From IMG/VR virus record IMGVR_UViG_3300025162_000016, positions 188,001 to 252,000 of that record: 64,000 nt of DNA. The stretch is one strand, 5' to 3'. Shown here one piece after another: positions 49,470 through 58,734 of this stretch. This stretch comes from a virus. Under the pieces are notes generated by a model. The model saw only the letters and a list, made by a program, of their open reading frames with translations, did not search any database and was not told where the DNA came from. Position numbers and translations under genes: made by a program. Position 1 is the first letter of the stretch, and each line of letters begins with the position of its first letter.

Positions 49470-50666
49470 ATGAGCGATTATCGATCTTATTTTTTAAAAT
49501 CATTGGGTCTTAGAGAAGACCAGTTACCAGGAGGAATTGGGGATGATACCTCTTCTATTCAAGTAAGTCCCGAACAGTTGGCTATGGGTATTAAGTTGGA
49601 AATGGAGCATACCTATGATCCGACGCTGGCAAGAGAGATTGCCTTGGATCATCTTACAGAAGATCCCGAGTATTATTCTCATTTAAAATCTGCCGGTATG
49701 GCGGATGAATTATCGAATGAAAAATCATCGCAGCCGGGACCAACGATGAGAAACCGACTTCTGGGTCCATCTCAAATTTCACATCCTTCTGTAATTGCGG
49801 TGGCTGTTCGTGGAACTAAAACCGGTCTCCTTCCTGCCGGTGGATATGTTGAAGATTCAGAGAAATCTAAATTTGGTGGGTGGGAAAAGATGAAAGTATT
49901 ACCACAAGGTGGTGTAGTAGGAGATCTAGAAAAAGCCCGTTTAGGTGGGCTTGAACGAGTTAAAAATATTAAGCCCAATTCTCAAGGTGCAATTTCGGAT
50001 ACTCCCGCCTCGGATGAGATTAAATCAAAAGGTGGGCATTTTACTCCTAATAATCAAAGAATAACCGGTGATGATTGTCCCGTGACTAGTGAAAAAGGTA
50101 ATGATGCTATTCACCCAATGCAGGTTCAGCAATTAGGTAATCCGCCGATTGAGGATGATGGAACAACTCGCAATGGTAAAGACTCTCCGGCGGCTGCTAT
50201 CGCAGGTGTGGAAGGCGGTTCTGCGCCAGATTCTATAGATGGTTCGCATCCAATGGACAAATTTATTGCCGGGGATGCGGAAGAAGAAAATTTATCAATG
50301 GGTGGGGAACCCGATGAGGTTAATATACCCGACGAATCCGGTGAAGAAAAGGAAACGGGTCCGTGGGGTATAGAACTGGATCGCCCGAAAGAAGAAGAAG
50401 AGGAAAAAGGAGAAGGAGAAGATGTTGCTATTGATATTAAAGAGAACGAAGAATGTGAGTGTGGAAATTCGGATATGAAACGCCGGTTTCAACAGTTAGC
50501 TAACATTAAAACGCCGGAAACCAAAGTAAAAGTAAAAGTTAGTGTTCAGCCAGAAAAACTTAAACAACTTAGAGAACTTGTAGGGAGATTAAATGCTCAA
50601 GGTAAAGTTACTCCAATCTTGTCTAAAGCTCAGAAATATCTTAAAGAATTTGATGGTTCAAAATGA
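49470..50666 (+). CDS. virion-like protein with DUF5661-like module and acidic tail, 398 aa
   Basis: From MSDYRSYFLKSLGL. Residues about 33-75 hold the DUF5661-like module (PEQLAMGIKLEMEHTYDP...EDPEYYSHL). A long Gly/Pro-rich disordered middle contains imperfect repeats (GGWEKMKVLPQGGVVGDLEKARLGG type), then a strongly acidic stretch (EEEEEKGEGED) and a basic C-terminus (KVKVKVSVQPEKLKQLRELVGRL). The layout suits a scaffold, portal-associated or packaged internal protein. The start follows the TATTTATA box. Overlaps the metallopeptidase gene by 4 nt. Confidence 0.6.
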   Translation: MSDYRSYFLKSLGLREDQLPGGIGDDTSSIQVSPEQLAMGIKLEMEHTYDPTLAREIALDHLTEDPEYYSHLKSAGMADELSNEKSSQPGPTMRNRLLGPSQISHPSVIAVAVRGTKTGLLPAGGYVEDSEKSKFGGWEKMKVLPQGGVVGDLEKARLGGLERVKNIKPNSQGAISDTPASDEIKSKGGHFTPNNQRITGDDCPVTSEKGNDAIHPMQVQQLGNPPIEDDGTTRNGKDSPAAAIAGVEGGSAPDSIDGSHPMDKFIAGDAEEENLSMGGEPDEVNIPDESGEEKETGPWGIELDRPKEEEEEKGEGEDVAIDIKENEECECGNSDMKRRFQQLANIKTPETKVKVKVSVQPEKLKQLRELVGRLNAQGKVTPILSKAQKYLKEFDGSK

Positions 50667-51631
50667 ATATTGGAGTAACAATAGATATGGAGTTAAAACC
50701 GAGGTTTACGAGTTTGTATGGTTCAATGTCTAAACGGCTTGGAATTAAAAAGGCTCCTCAAATTATTTTAACTCAAAGTATTTCTAATGCGAATAAACCA
50801 TTTGGTAAAACGGCGTATTATGATCCTCAGAAAAAACTTGTAAAGGTTTATATTACTAAACGGCACCCGACTGATATTTTACGTAGTTTCGCTCATGAAC
50901 TGATTCATCATTGGCAAAATGAACATGATGCTCTTCCGCCACAGCAAACTGGACAAGAACACTATGCTCAGAAAGACCCAGTTTTACGGCAACGAGAAAT
51001 GGAGGCGTATTTATTGGGCAACATATTATTCCGTGATTGGCAAGATGAAAATAGATATGGGGCTATTAATGAAAACATTGAAATGAATAACAAAGAAACT
51101 ATTCGGGCAATTATTCGAAAAATTCTTTTTGAATTTGTTAAACCACGAGTAATTAGTAATAAAACGATTACTAAATCCGAACTTCGAAAACTCATTAAGG
51201 AGCGAATTGAAGAAATGGGTAAAAAGAAAAACTCTGTTGCTAAAAAAGGGAATCCTTCACCAAACCAAAATTACGCTCAATGGTTGCAGCAAATGTTTAC
51301 TCATAGTGATACGCAGAATAAAAAAGCTCAGAAGTACTATGCTATTGGATTTGGGGGTGATTATTATTGTTGGTATTGGGATACTACCACGCAACAGGTA
51401 GTTACCGCTCACGGTGGAAGTCACGCCAAGACTTTTGGAAATAAAATTCCTTACATGACATTTAGAGGTCGCTATGATGTCAATACTAAAGAGTTAAGTA
51501 TGACTATTCCGGAATATGGCAAGATGAAGATTACTAAAGATCCACGGCGAGATGCTCCTCCTGAGTTACTGGCGGCATTAAAAAAGACTTTTCCTGGTCA
51601 TAAATTATTTTATTTTCCATTTACTGTATGA
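50663..51631 (+). CDS. zinc metallopeptidase-like protein with extra C-terminal domain, 322 aa
   Basis: ILRSFAHELIHHWQNEHD (about 72-89) is a HExxH zinc motif followed by EMEAYLLGNILF, a plausible third ligand. Then comes a basic helix ITKSELRKLIKERIEEM, also found in the 51934 protein, and a separate C-terminal domain (about 205-322) with YAIGFGGDYYCWYWDTTT. It may be a maturation protease or injected protein. Coupled to the structural-type gene upstream. Classification beyond HExxH is uncertain. Confidence 0.62.
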   Translation: MNIGVTIDMELKPRFTSLYGSMSKRLGIKKAPQIILTQSISNANKPFGKTAYYDPQKKLVKVYITKRHPTDILRSFAHELIHHWQNEHDALPPQQTGQEHYAQKDPVLRQREMEAYLLGNILFRDWQDENRYGAINENIEMNNKETIRAIIRKILFEFVKPRVISNKTITKSELRKLIKERIEEMGKKKNSVAKKGNPSPNQNYAQWLQQMFTHSDTQNKKAQKYYAIGFGGDYYCWYWDTTTQQVVTAHGGSHAKTFGNKIPYMTFRGRYDVNTKELSMTIPEYGKMKITKDPRRDAPPELLAALKKTFPGHKLFYFPFTV

Positions 51632-51885
51632 ATGAAGACCCCTATATTTTATTGTTTAGACGAAAGACTATTAATGCTGGTGAAGTTGCAGAACCGGTGC
51701 AACACTGGTCCGAGATAGACATAAAAAAACTCGAAGAATTCTGTAATAATCATAACATAGTGGGATTTAACTGCGGAAATGTTCCTCCCTTAGTAGCACT
51801 TAGGTTATTGAAAAATAAATTAGGTTTTTGTGATGAAGGAAATGCAACTGGCAATCCGACAAAAAAACAACTTATATACGGATAA
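51628..51885 (+). CDS. unknown protein, 85 aa
   Basis: Starts in an ATGA overlap with the metallopeptidase stop. WSEIDIKKLEEFCNNHNIVGFNCGNVPPLVALRLLKNKLGFC suggests a small mixed alpha/beta fold with three Cys. No family recognised; the context is virion-like. Confidence 0.5.
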   Translation: MNEDPYILLFRRKTINAGEVAEPVQHWSEIDIKKLEEFCNNHNIVGFNCGNVPPLVALRLLKNKLGFCDEGNATGNPTKKQLIYG

Positions 51886-51922
51886 TTAGTGAGTAAATTG
51901 AAATTTTAATGAAATGCAAATA

Positions 51923-51930
51923 TATTTATA
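51923..51930 (+). promoter_or_regulatory. TATTTATA box before the 51934 gene
   Basis: TATTTATA, TCT, ATG. One of the cleanest examples, in a true intergenic gap. Confidence 0.45.
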
Positions 51931-51933
51931 TCT

Positions 51934-52641
51934 ATGACCAAACATGAACTTAGAAATCTCGTTGTTGAAGAAATGCGATCATATCTTCTTGAAAGCAAAA
52001 AAAGAAATACTGTGAAGCGATCGGAACTTAAAGGACTTATTAAAGAAGTTGTACGCCAATGTGTAAAAGAAGCGGGTCCGCAATATAAAGTGAGAGGTAA
52101 AAAATCTCAACTGGAGCAGCCGGGATTGCGCAATAAAGCTCGTGAGATGCAATGTGACCCTACTATCAACGAAGAATTTCCGGTAGGTGAAGATGAATTT
52201 CCGGCTACAGATGCTCCTGAAAGTGAGATTGGTGGAGATGAGCATACTGAATATAACGAGCAAGATGAGATTCGTTTAATTAAAGCCATGGGTCAAGCCA
52301 TTATTAAGCTTTTGCAGATGCATCGTGGTATGGATGAACCCGAAAGCGGCGAAGAAAGTAGTGAAGTTGATTCCGAAATAGAAGGTGTTGACGGAGAATC
52401 GGTGCCAGACGTTCCCGAAGAACCTATTGAGGATGAAGAATCTGCTGCACCGTTCCCTCCAAAAAAGAAAGCGGCACCAAAAAAAGATGAAGCGGAAACA
52501 GAACCGGATGAACCGGAAGAAGATGAATTAGATGAGGCTAAAACTCAAAATCGTTCGTATACTACTGCCAAAGATGGTCCGCAGAATCCTAAAAACGTTC
52601 GTGATTCGAAGGTTCCAATGACTGAACGCAAACGACGATAA
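51934..52641 (+). CDS. acidic virion-like or scaffold-like protein, 235 aa
   Basis: Two copies of a basic helical motif open the protein (TKHELRNLVVEEMRSYL and VKRSELKGLIKEVVRQCV), the same type as in the metallopeptidase. The middle and C-terminal parts are highly acidic (Glu, Asp, Pro) with a Lys/Pro patch (PPKKKAAPKKDEAE). Such composition is common in scaffold or packaged proteins. The repeated N-terminal helix could target it to the capsid (inference). No enzyme motif. Confidence 0.58.
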   Translation: MTKHELRNLVVEEMRSYLLESKKRNTVKRSELKGLIKEVVRQCVKEAGPQYKVRGKKSQLEQPGLRNKAREMQCDPTINEEFPVGEDEFPATDAPESEIGGDEHTEYNEQDEIRLIKAMGQAIIKLLQMHRGMDEPESGEESSEVDSEIEGVDGESVPDVPEEPIEDEESAAPFPPKKKAAPKKDEAETEPDEPEEDELDEAKTQNRSYTTAKDGPQNPKNVRDSKVPMTERKRR

Positions 52642-52658
52642 AACGTAAATAAAATAAG

Positions 52659-52686
52659 TTGTTTTTTACAGAAAATGCGCTATAAT
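52659..52686 (+). promoter_or_regulatory. sigma70-like promoter
   Basis: TTGTTT at 52659-52664, a 16-nt spacer, TATAAT at 52681-52686. Points at the 52751 gene and the helicase. Confidence 0.5.
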
Positions 52687-52750
52687 GACTTCATAATGTT
52701 GTTATGGCGTTTTTTCTGCCTAGTTATAAAGAACGGATACACATACAAAT

Positions 52751-53047
52751 ATGCAAATATACATTACAGATACGACATTGAAGCCGGTTCAGGATAAGGT
52801 TTTTACCGATTATAACTTGGCGGTTAAATACTTAGAAGGCATTTCACAGAGAGCATTTGGTCAATCTCGAAAAGATTACATGATATTATTAGAATCATGC
52901 GGGCATGGCGATGATGACAGAGGTTCCGTTACATTTGTTCGAGCCATGGCTGAACGAATTGAAATTGGAATTATTAGAGATGGGAGAAAAATGCGATGTG
53001 ATATAACCGCTGCCTTTGCTTTTAATAAACCAGAGTATGGATCTTGA
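52751..53047 (+). CDS. unknown protein, 98 aa
   Basis: QIYITDTTLKPVQDKVFTDYNLAVKYLEG and YMILLESCGHGDDDRGSVTF suggest a small alpha/beta protein. No family recognised. It lies about 65 nt after a sigma70-like promoter and overlaps the helicase start by 11 nt, so it is probably a partner or co-regulated gene. Confidence 0.55.
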   Translation: MQIYITDTTLKPVQDKVFTDYNLAVKYLEGISQRAFGQSRKDYMILLESCGHGDDDRGSVTFVRAMAERIEIGIIRDGRKMRCDITAAFAFNKPEYGS

Positions 53048-54686
53048 AATAGAGTGGGAATTACCATATAAAATTAAAGTAGGTGCTATAGATCAATGGC
53101 GTCGAATATGGCTCATTCCCATTTCTACTAGAAATGCTTTTTTTGAATTCTGGAGAGAGGTTAAATTTCAATTGTTATCTGAAGGGTTTCGAGTTTATAA
53201 AGAAGAAGACGAATGGTTTCTGTCTGAAACTAAACTTTCTAAACTCCAATTTAAACCTATTGGTATCACTCGTAAACAAGATGCCCCGGAATTATCAGAT
53301 TATCTATTGCCGGTATATGATATTAAGGATGATACAGGATTGCGTCCATGGCAAGCAATTGCAGCGGGGCGTTTAGTTTCGGCTATTAACCAATGGGGGT
53401 CTGCTATTGATGGTTCAGATACCGGCACTGGGAAAACATTTTCTGCATGTGCCGTCGCTAGAGATATGGATATGCAGATAGTAGTAGTATGTCCTAAAGC
53501 AGTTATTTCACAATGGAATGATGTAATTAAAAATCATTTTCATATGCAGGATCGTCTAATTTCTGTTACCAACTACGAACAGCTTAAAATCGGAAAAACA
53601 AGTTCAGAATTGGCATCTTTTGTCATTCCTCGTGATACTCGTAAAAAAACATTCCAGTGGAAGGTGCCTAAAAACACTCTTATTATATGGGATGAATCGC
53701 AAAAACTCAAGAATTGGAAAACTAAAAATGCCAAGACTTGTATTGCGGCATATAAACAAGGATATAAACAGTTGTTTTGTTCTGCTACTAATGCCACTAA
53801 TCCGCTTGAACTTCGAACGGTAGGTAATAGTTTAAAATTATTTAAAGGTGGACAACAGGGGTGGTATCAATGGTTACATGAACATGGTTGTAAAAAGGGA
53901 ATGTGGGGAATGGAGTTTACTTCCGATAATAAGCTTCGTCAAAAAGTTCTTAAAAAACTTCATAAGGATATATTCATGGATCGGGGAGTGCGATTACGAC
54001 GAGATACCATTCCGGATTTTCCAAAATGTGATTTGTATGCGGTTCTTCTTGATATGGAGAAGGATGATACTAATCAAATCAATGCGATTTATGCAGAGAT
54101 GGAAAAAGAATTGAAGGCACTTGATAAGGTGGCTAATGCCAACAAGATGAATCATCTCGTTATTGAGCTTCGGCATCGACAGCGAATTGAATTGACAAAG
54201 GTTCCCCTGTTTATCAATATGATCGAAGAAGCTAAAGATGAAGGTTTCTCAATAGTGCTTTTTGTTAATTTTACTGCTACAATTACAGCGATATCTGATA
54301 GATTAGGTATTTCATGTATTTTCGATGGTAAAGTAGGGGATGCTGTCCGAGAATTAAATAAACAGCGGTTTCAAAATAACGAGGAACAAGTTATTCTAGT
54401 TAATGTCCAATCTGGAGGTGGCGGGTTAAGTTTGCACGATTTGCAGGGTGGACATCCTCGGTTAGCACTTATCTCTCCATCTTATTCGCCGGTTAATATG
54501 AGACAAGTAATAGGGCGAATATGGCGAGATGATGCAAAGACAAAAGGAATCCAAAAATTAGTGTGCGTCAAAGGAACCGTGGAAGAAAATGTGTATCACA
54601 ATGTAATGAAAAAATTAAACAATTTGGATCTTTTAAACGATGGAGATCTTCGGTTATCTCCACAATATGAAGAAGTTAAACAATAA
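53037..54686 (+). CDS. superfamily 2 (SNF2-like) helicase, 549 aa
   Basis: ATG 53037 (MDLEIEWEL). Motifs: DGSDTGTGKTFSA (Walker A), VVVCPKAVISQW (Ia), LIIWDESQKLKN (II, DESQ box), LFCSATNATNP (III), IVLFVNFTATITA (IV), VILVNVQSGGGGLSLHD (V) and MRQVIGRIWRDD (VI). An N-terminal domain (1-95) precedes the core, as in T4 UvsW-type enzymes that remodel forks and recombination intermediates. Substrate choice is inferred from phage context only. Confidence 0.87.
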   Translation: MDLEIEWELPYKIKVGAIDQWRRIWLIPISTRNAFFEFWREVKFQLLSEGFRVYKEEDEWFLSETKLSKLQFKPIGITRKQDAPELSDYLLPVYDIKDDTGLRPWQAIAAGRLVSAINQWGSAIDGSDTGTGKTFSACAVARDMDMQIVVVCPKAVISQWNDVIKNHFHMQDRLISVTNYEQLKIGKTSSELASFVIPRDTRKKTFQWKVPKNTLIIWDESQKLKNWKTKNAKTCIAAYKQGYKQLFCSATNATNPLELRTVGNSLKLFKGGQQGWYQWLHEHGCKKGMWGMEFTSDNKLRQKVLKKLHKDIFMDRGVRLRRDTIPDFPKCDLYAVLLDMEKDDTNQINAIYAEMEKELKALDKVANANKMNHLVIELRHRQRIELTKVPLFINMIEEAKDEGFSIVLFVNFTATITAISDRLGISCIFDGKVGDAVRELNKQRFQNNEEQVILVNVQSGGGGLSLHDLQGGHPRLALISPSYSPVNMRQVIGRIWRDDAKTKGIQKLVCVKGTVEENVYHNVMKKLNNLDLLNDGDLRLSPQYEEVKQ

Positions 54687-54697
54687 TTTTACGTTTT

Positions 54698-55072
54698 ATG
54701 AATATGTCGAAAGTCATGAAGTCCTCTACCATTAAAAAAATAATTGTAAAAATAAATGGAAAACGAAGTATCGTAACAGTTGATGCTGCCGTGTTCGATG
54801 ATATTTTTATTGAAGCAGCAACTCGGGTTATTGAAAAACATCGAGAAAATATGTCTTTTTTTCATAAGATATTAATTATCGGCGAATGTTATGAAGTTGA
54901 ACATGAATCCGATCCAGAGAAACATTTTCAAATTAATTTATATCATATCCTACTCAATGCGGGGTTGTATTCAGTAGCAGAACTTCTTAGAGAGAAGACA
55001 AAGAATTTGCATAATGTTGACATACAACTTGAACCTGCTCGTGCCAATGTCAGAAAATCTACTAACTCCTGA
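54698..55072 (+). CDS. unknown protein, 124 aa
   Basis: KKIIVKINGKRSIVTVDAAVFDDIFIEAATRVIEKHRE begins with a strand pair and a long helix; a second helical part follows (LYHILLNAGLYSVAELLREK). Fold unknown. It lies 11 nt after the helicase and overlaps the HNH-like gene by 26 nt. Confidence 0.55.
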   Translation: MNMSKVMKSSTIKKIIVKINGKRSIVTVDAAVFDDIFIEAATRVIEKHRENMSFFHKILIIGECYEVEHESDPEKHFQINLYHILLNAGLYSVAELLREKTKNLHNVDIQLEPARANVRKSTNS

Positions 55073-55838
55073 TATCAGTGGTTCTATAGTTGAGCAATTT
55101 GGATTACGTAGTCCAGTTGATACTTCAATGAAGGGCGATGAACGAGTTATTGCTGTTTTAGCTAAAAAGGTGGATGATTTAGCTAAAGAACTGTATGAAG
55201 TAAAAAAGGAGAAGCTATTAAAAGAAACACATCTACCCCTCGAAGTATTAGAACACTTAGGATTGCCACCTAATCCTCCTACTCCACTTAAACGAGGCAG
55301 GGGATATCGTCCTTTGATGGCGCATGAAATTATTGAAGCTAAAGCTATTATCCGAGGGAAAAAAGGATTTGTTAATGAAGCAATGGTAGCTCGTTATTTA
55401 AGGATATCTTTCATCACGTATAAAAAATATGCGAGACGTTATAATTTATGGGAGCCCAATCCAAATCTAAAAGGAAAAAAAGGACTTTATGATCCAGAAA
55501 GAGGTCGCTATCCTTTAAGTGAAATTTTATTAGGAAAATATCCTGAGTATCCGGTATTCAGAGTAAAAGATAAACTTATTCGAAGTAAAATAAAAGAACC
55601 CAAATGTGAACTTTGCGGTTTTCATGAAAAAAGAATACTCGATGGAAAAATACCCCTACTTTTAAATTTCATGGATGGGAATGAAAAAAATCATGCGTTG
55701 GAGAATATGAAATTATATTGTCTTAATTGCACTTTCACCAGTGGTAGAGGTTACATTCGGAGTGGTCAACATTATTTCGATACAGATTGGTTGCAAGACG
55801 GAAAAAAAAGTTCAGCGGAGGAATCAAATCGATGGTGA
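55047..55838 (+). CDS. HNH-like DNA-binding protein, 263 aa
   Basis: ATG 55047 (MSENLLTPD). A helix-turn-helix-like segment (GFVNEAMVARYLRISFITYKKYARRY) and a C-terminal zinc site, CELCGFHEKR...LLLNFMDGNEKNHALENMKLYCLNC, laid out like an HNH nuclease. The usual first catalytic His is Asn (LNFMDGN), so nuclease activity is doubtful and it may be a DNA-binding protein derived from an HNH enzyme. A coiled-coil segment (VIAVLAKKVDDLAKELYEVKKEK) precedes it. Confidence 0.65.
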   Translation: MSENLLTPDISGSIVEQFGLRSPVDTSMKGDERVIAVLAKKVDDLAKELYEVKKEKLLKETHLPLEVLEHLGLPPNPPTPLKRGRGYRPLMAHEIIEAKAIIRGKKGFVNEAMVARYLRISFITYKKYARRYNLWEPNPNLKGKKGLYDPERGRYPLSEILLGKYPEYPVFRVKDKLIRSKIKEPKCELCGFHEKRILDGKIPLLLNFMDGNEKNHALENMKLYCLNCTFTSGRGYIRSGQHYFDTDWLQDGKKSSAEESNRW

Positions 55839-55846
55839 TATTTATA
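55839..55846 (+). promoter_or_regulatory. TATTTATA box before the 55851 gene
   Basis: TATTTATA, ATAT, ATG, right after the preceding stop codon. Confidence 0.42.
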
Positions 55847-55850
55847 ATAT

Positions 55851-56297
55851 ATGAAAGACCAACCAATGCATATTCTTACACAAGAAGGAATTCTTTCTTC
55901 GTTTTCGATCTCTCAAAAGTTGACGGAGAAAGAAGTGAACGTTCTTCTTTCAAAGGCCAAACGTAAATGTAAAAATAAAGAGAATCCATTGGATATTGTT
56001 CAAAACAATGTTTTGGAAGAGATCGTGAATGCTACCAAAAATGGAACCCTTCCCGGTATTATTGTAGACGAAAAAGAAGAAGAACCATTACTTCCCATCA
56101 AATCCATTGATTTCCTCAATCATATGGTAATGGTTATTTCTCAGAAATTTAAAAATAAAAAATTAGATAAATTATCTCTTTGCTATTTTATAAATTTCTT
56201 GGTGGGTAATCTTAACTTATCCGAAGAAGATTTTGAAGACTTTCATCGCCGTGTTCAAGAAGCTAAAGGGGGCGATGATAATGATGATTACGAATAA
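55851..56297 (+). CDS. unknown protein, 148 aa
   Basis: Helical: ISQKLTEKEVNVLLSKAKRKCK, SIDFLNHMVMVISQKFKNKKLDKLSLCYFINFLVG and an acidic end (GGDDNDDYE). No family recognised. The TATTTATA box suggests late expression, so a minor virion or assembly protein is possible. Confidence 0.55.
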   Translation: MKDQPMHILTQEGILSSFSISQKLTEKEVNVLLSKAKRKCKNKENPLDIVQNNVLEEIVNATKNGTLPGIIVDEKEEEPLLPIKSIDFLNHMVMVISQKFKNKKLDKLSLCYFINFLVGNLNLSEEDFEDFHRRVQEAKGGDDNDDYE

Positions 56298-56345
56298 AAT
56301 AACTTGATTGTTTTTAAAAATTGTGTTATTTTTTAGCAAAATTAT

Positions 56346-57404
56346 ATGAGTAACAACATTGCTGTCATAACTGGTGCCGGGGGAATGGACGCAAAGACAT
56401 TAACCCATTTTTTGTTAAATAAAGGATATAAAGTAATTTTAACATATAGAAGGAATTCGTTTTTTGATGTCCAACACATTAAATCATTATTTAAAACAGA
56501 TTTAGAAGAAAATTTTAATTCTCAGTTAGAATGTGAGGTTTGTGATGTTTCTTGTCAAAATAGTGTTATAGAATGTATTAAAGAAATTATTAAAAAACAT
56601 GGTAGAATAGATGAGTTATATCATTTAGCGGCAATGACTCATGTTGGAAATAGTTTTAAACAAAAGGAACTATCAATTATAGTTAATGGACAAAGTCATT
56701 ATTATTTTTTGGAAGCTCTTAAAAATAATAGTCCAACTACAAAATTTTATGGGGCAATGACGAGTGAGTTAGTAGGTGGAGTGAATCAAATAGCATATGA
56801 TGAAGATATGAAATGGAATCCCAAGTCCCCATATGCTATTGGAAAAGCATTAGGGGCAAGATGGATAGAATTCTATAAAGAATCGGAAGATAGTCATCTG
56901 TTTTGTTGCTATGGTATTCTTAGCAATCACTCGAATACATATCGAAGTTTAGATTTTGCTGTTCGCAAAATAACAAATACGGCTGCAAGAATTTTTCTCG
57001 GCAAATCTTCCCAACTACAACTGGCACATTTAAATTGGGCAAGAGATGAACATTGGAGTGATTTTGGGTGTGAAATGATGTGGAAAATGTTGCAGTTAAA
57101 ATCACCGGAAAATTTTGTAATAGGAAACGGCGAATGCCATTGGGGCGAAGAATATGTAGAAGAAGCGTTTTCTTATTTTAATCTTGATTGGAAAACGTAT
57201 GTAAAGTTTGATACTAATTTAAACAGACCGAATGAAGTTGTTAAATTGGTTTCTAATAGTAATAAAGCCAAAGAAATGTTAGGATGGAAATCAAATAGAT
57301 TAACATTTAAAAAACATATTGAATTACTTTGTAAATTTGACTATGATCTGGAATCTGGAAATGTCCCGGTTCGCCCTGATGTTTTTGAATTATATCCAGA
57401 ATGA
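56346..57404 (+). CDS. GDP-mannose 4,6-dehydratase-like SDR, 352 aa
   Basis: ITGAGGMDAKTLTHFLLNKGYKVILTYRRNSFFD follows the GMD opening, where the usual G-Q-D is G-M-D. AAMTHVGNSF, GAMTSELVGG and SPYAIGKALGARW (Tyr-x3-Lys) are family landmarks; YGILSNHSNTYRSLDFAVRKIT matches the GMD ILFNHESP..G..FVTRKIT block but with S-N-T-Y-R-S. It probably makes GDP-4-keto-6-deoxymannose or a related sugar, the precursor of fucose, perosamine or colitose. ColD-like and GT10/GT11-like genes elsewhere in the window could use it. Confidence 0.82.
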   Translation: MSNNIAVITGAGGMDAKTLTHFLLNKGYKVILTYRRNSFFDVQHIKSLFKTDLEENFNSQLECEVCDVSCQNSVIECIKEIIKKHGRIDELYHLAAMTHVGNSFKQKELSIIVNGQSHYYFLEALKNNSPTTKFYGAMTSELVGGVNQIAYDEDMKWNPKSPYAIGKALGARWIEFYKESEDSHLFCCYGILSNHSNTYRSLDFAVRKITNTAARIFLGKSSQLQLAHLNWARDEHWSDFGCEMMWKMLQLKSPENFVIGNGECHWGEEYVEEAFSYFNLDWKTYVKFDTNLNRPNEVVKLVSNSNKAKEMLGWKSNRLTFKKHIELLCKFDYDLESGNVPVRPDVFELYPE

Positions 57405-57433
57405 ATTAATTCATATTTCTTAGAGGAAGGAAA

Positions 57434-57456
57434 CCCCAACGGCTTTAGCCTTGGGG
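57434..57456. repeat. left-end compound hairpin
   Basis: CCCCAA (57434-57439) pairs with TTGGGG (57451-57456); inner GGCT-TT-AGCC. Confidence 0.7.
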
Positions 57457-57570
57457 AGGAATTCCGACCACTTCCAATATCCTACTATAGTTTAATCCTA
57501 ATGTCAATAAATTCTTTCAGTGTATGAAAATATTTGATGTTTTGAGATTTTTGAACCATACTTATATTGG

Positions 57571-58734
57571 ATGAGTAAATTAACTTACAACACAAGAATA
57601 ATCTTTGAGAATCAACTCGACAATAATAAAATTGTTGCAATGATGGATTCTCAACTATTTGCATGGAACGAGTGTTCTAAAATTAAATTCTCATCAGTAA
57701 CTAAAAATTCCATTGTCGAACTGCATTCTAAATTCTATAAATCTTTCCGAGAGAATAACCCCGATATTCCATCTCAAGTTGTAATTTCTGCCGAACAATC
57801 AGTTCTATCTTCTTACCGATCAATTAAATCAAATAAACATAAAATTAAAACTGCCATTGTTAAGAAAAATCCATCTATTCGATTAGATAAAAGAACATAT
57901 TCCTATAAAAATGGAGTTTTTAGTATAATTTCACTAGAAAAAAGAGTTAAATGTAAACCATTCTTATTTCCAAAACTACAAGAATTAATATCTAAATATT
58001 CTTTTTGCGATCCATTATTATTTATACGAAAAGATGAAGTCTGGATTTCTCTTACTTTTAACATTCCCGTTTTATTACCCACCAAGATACTAGCCATTGG
58101 AGTTGATTTAGGTTGCATAAATTTAGCAGCAACTAGCGAAGGTAAATTATATAAAGATAAATCGTTTAACGCTAGAAAACGACAGTTGAGACATTTAAAA
58201 TCATCATTAAAATCCAAAGGTACTAAATCCTCTCGTAAACATTTAATTAAATTACATCACAAAGAACATAATATAAATAAAAATTTATCGCATCATTTAG
58301 CAAATATAATCATTAAAGATACCACTGCGGATGTGATTGTCCTAGAAAACTTAAAGTCATTAAAAGTAAAAAAACATAAGTATCAGAATAAAAATAGAAT
58401 TTCTCAAGTTCCTATGTTTGAATTGAGAAGAATACTTACCTATAAGGCACTCCTGTCTAATAAACAGGTGATAACAGTTAGTCCATCGTTCACTTCGCAA
58501 ATTGACCATAGAACCGGAAAATTGGATGGTCAAAGAATTGGTGGTAGGTATATCGGAAAAGATGGTCAGATATTACATGCGGATATAAATGCTGCATGTA
58601 ATATAGGATTACGTTCCAAACACCCATGCTCAATAAGAAATTATTATGTATGGCAGGCGACAGTCAATTCGCCAATCGTATGTAAATCTTCTGCTAGTAG
58701 AGAAGTATTACAAGCCCCTATCCCTTTAGGGTAG
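57571..58734 (+). CDS. tnpB: divergent TnpB without the zinc ribbon, 387 aa
   Basis: RuvC residues remain: Asp in IGVDLGCINLAA, Glu in VLENLKSL and Asp in LHADINAACNIG. The four-Cys zinc ribbon of normal TnpB is missing; the region instead reads SFTSQIDHRTGKLDGQRIG with no CxxC pairs. This is a known-looking subgroup (DHRTG..DG.R.G) rather than simple decay, since the frame is open and the catalytic triad intact. It could still be guided by its right-end RNA. The last residues (PIPLG) are encoded by the terminal hairpin. Confidence 0.82.
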   Translation: MSKLTYNTRIIFENQLDNNKIVAMMDSQLFAWNECSKIKFSSVTKNSIVELHSKFYKSFRENNPDIPSQVVISAEQSVLSSYRSIKSNKHKIKTAIVKKNPSIRLDKRTYSYKNGVFSIISLEKRVKCKPFLFPKLQELISKYSFCDPLLFIRKDEVWISLTFNIPVLLPTKILAIGVDLGCINLAATSEGKLYKDKSFNARKRQLRHLKSSLKSKGTKSSRKHLIKLHHKEHNINKNLSHHLANIIIKDTTADVIVLENLKSLKVKKHKYQNKNRISQVPMFELRRILTYKALLSNKQVITVSPSFTSQIDHRTGKLDGQRIGGRYIGKDGQILHADINAACNIGLRSKHPCSIRNYYVWQATVNSPIVCKSSASREVLQAPIPLG

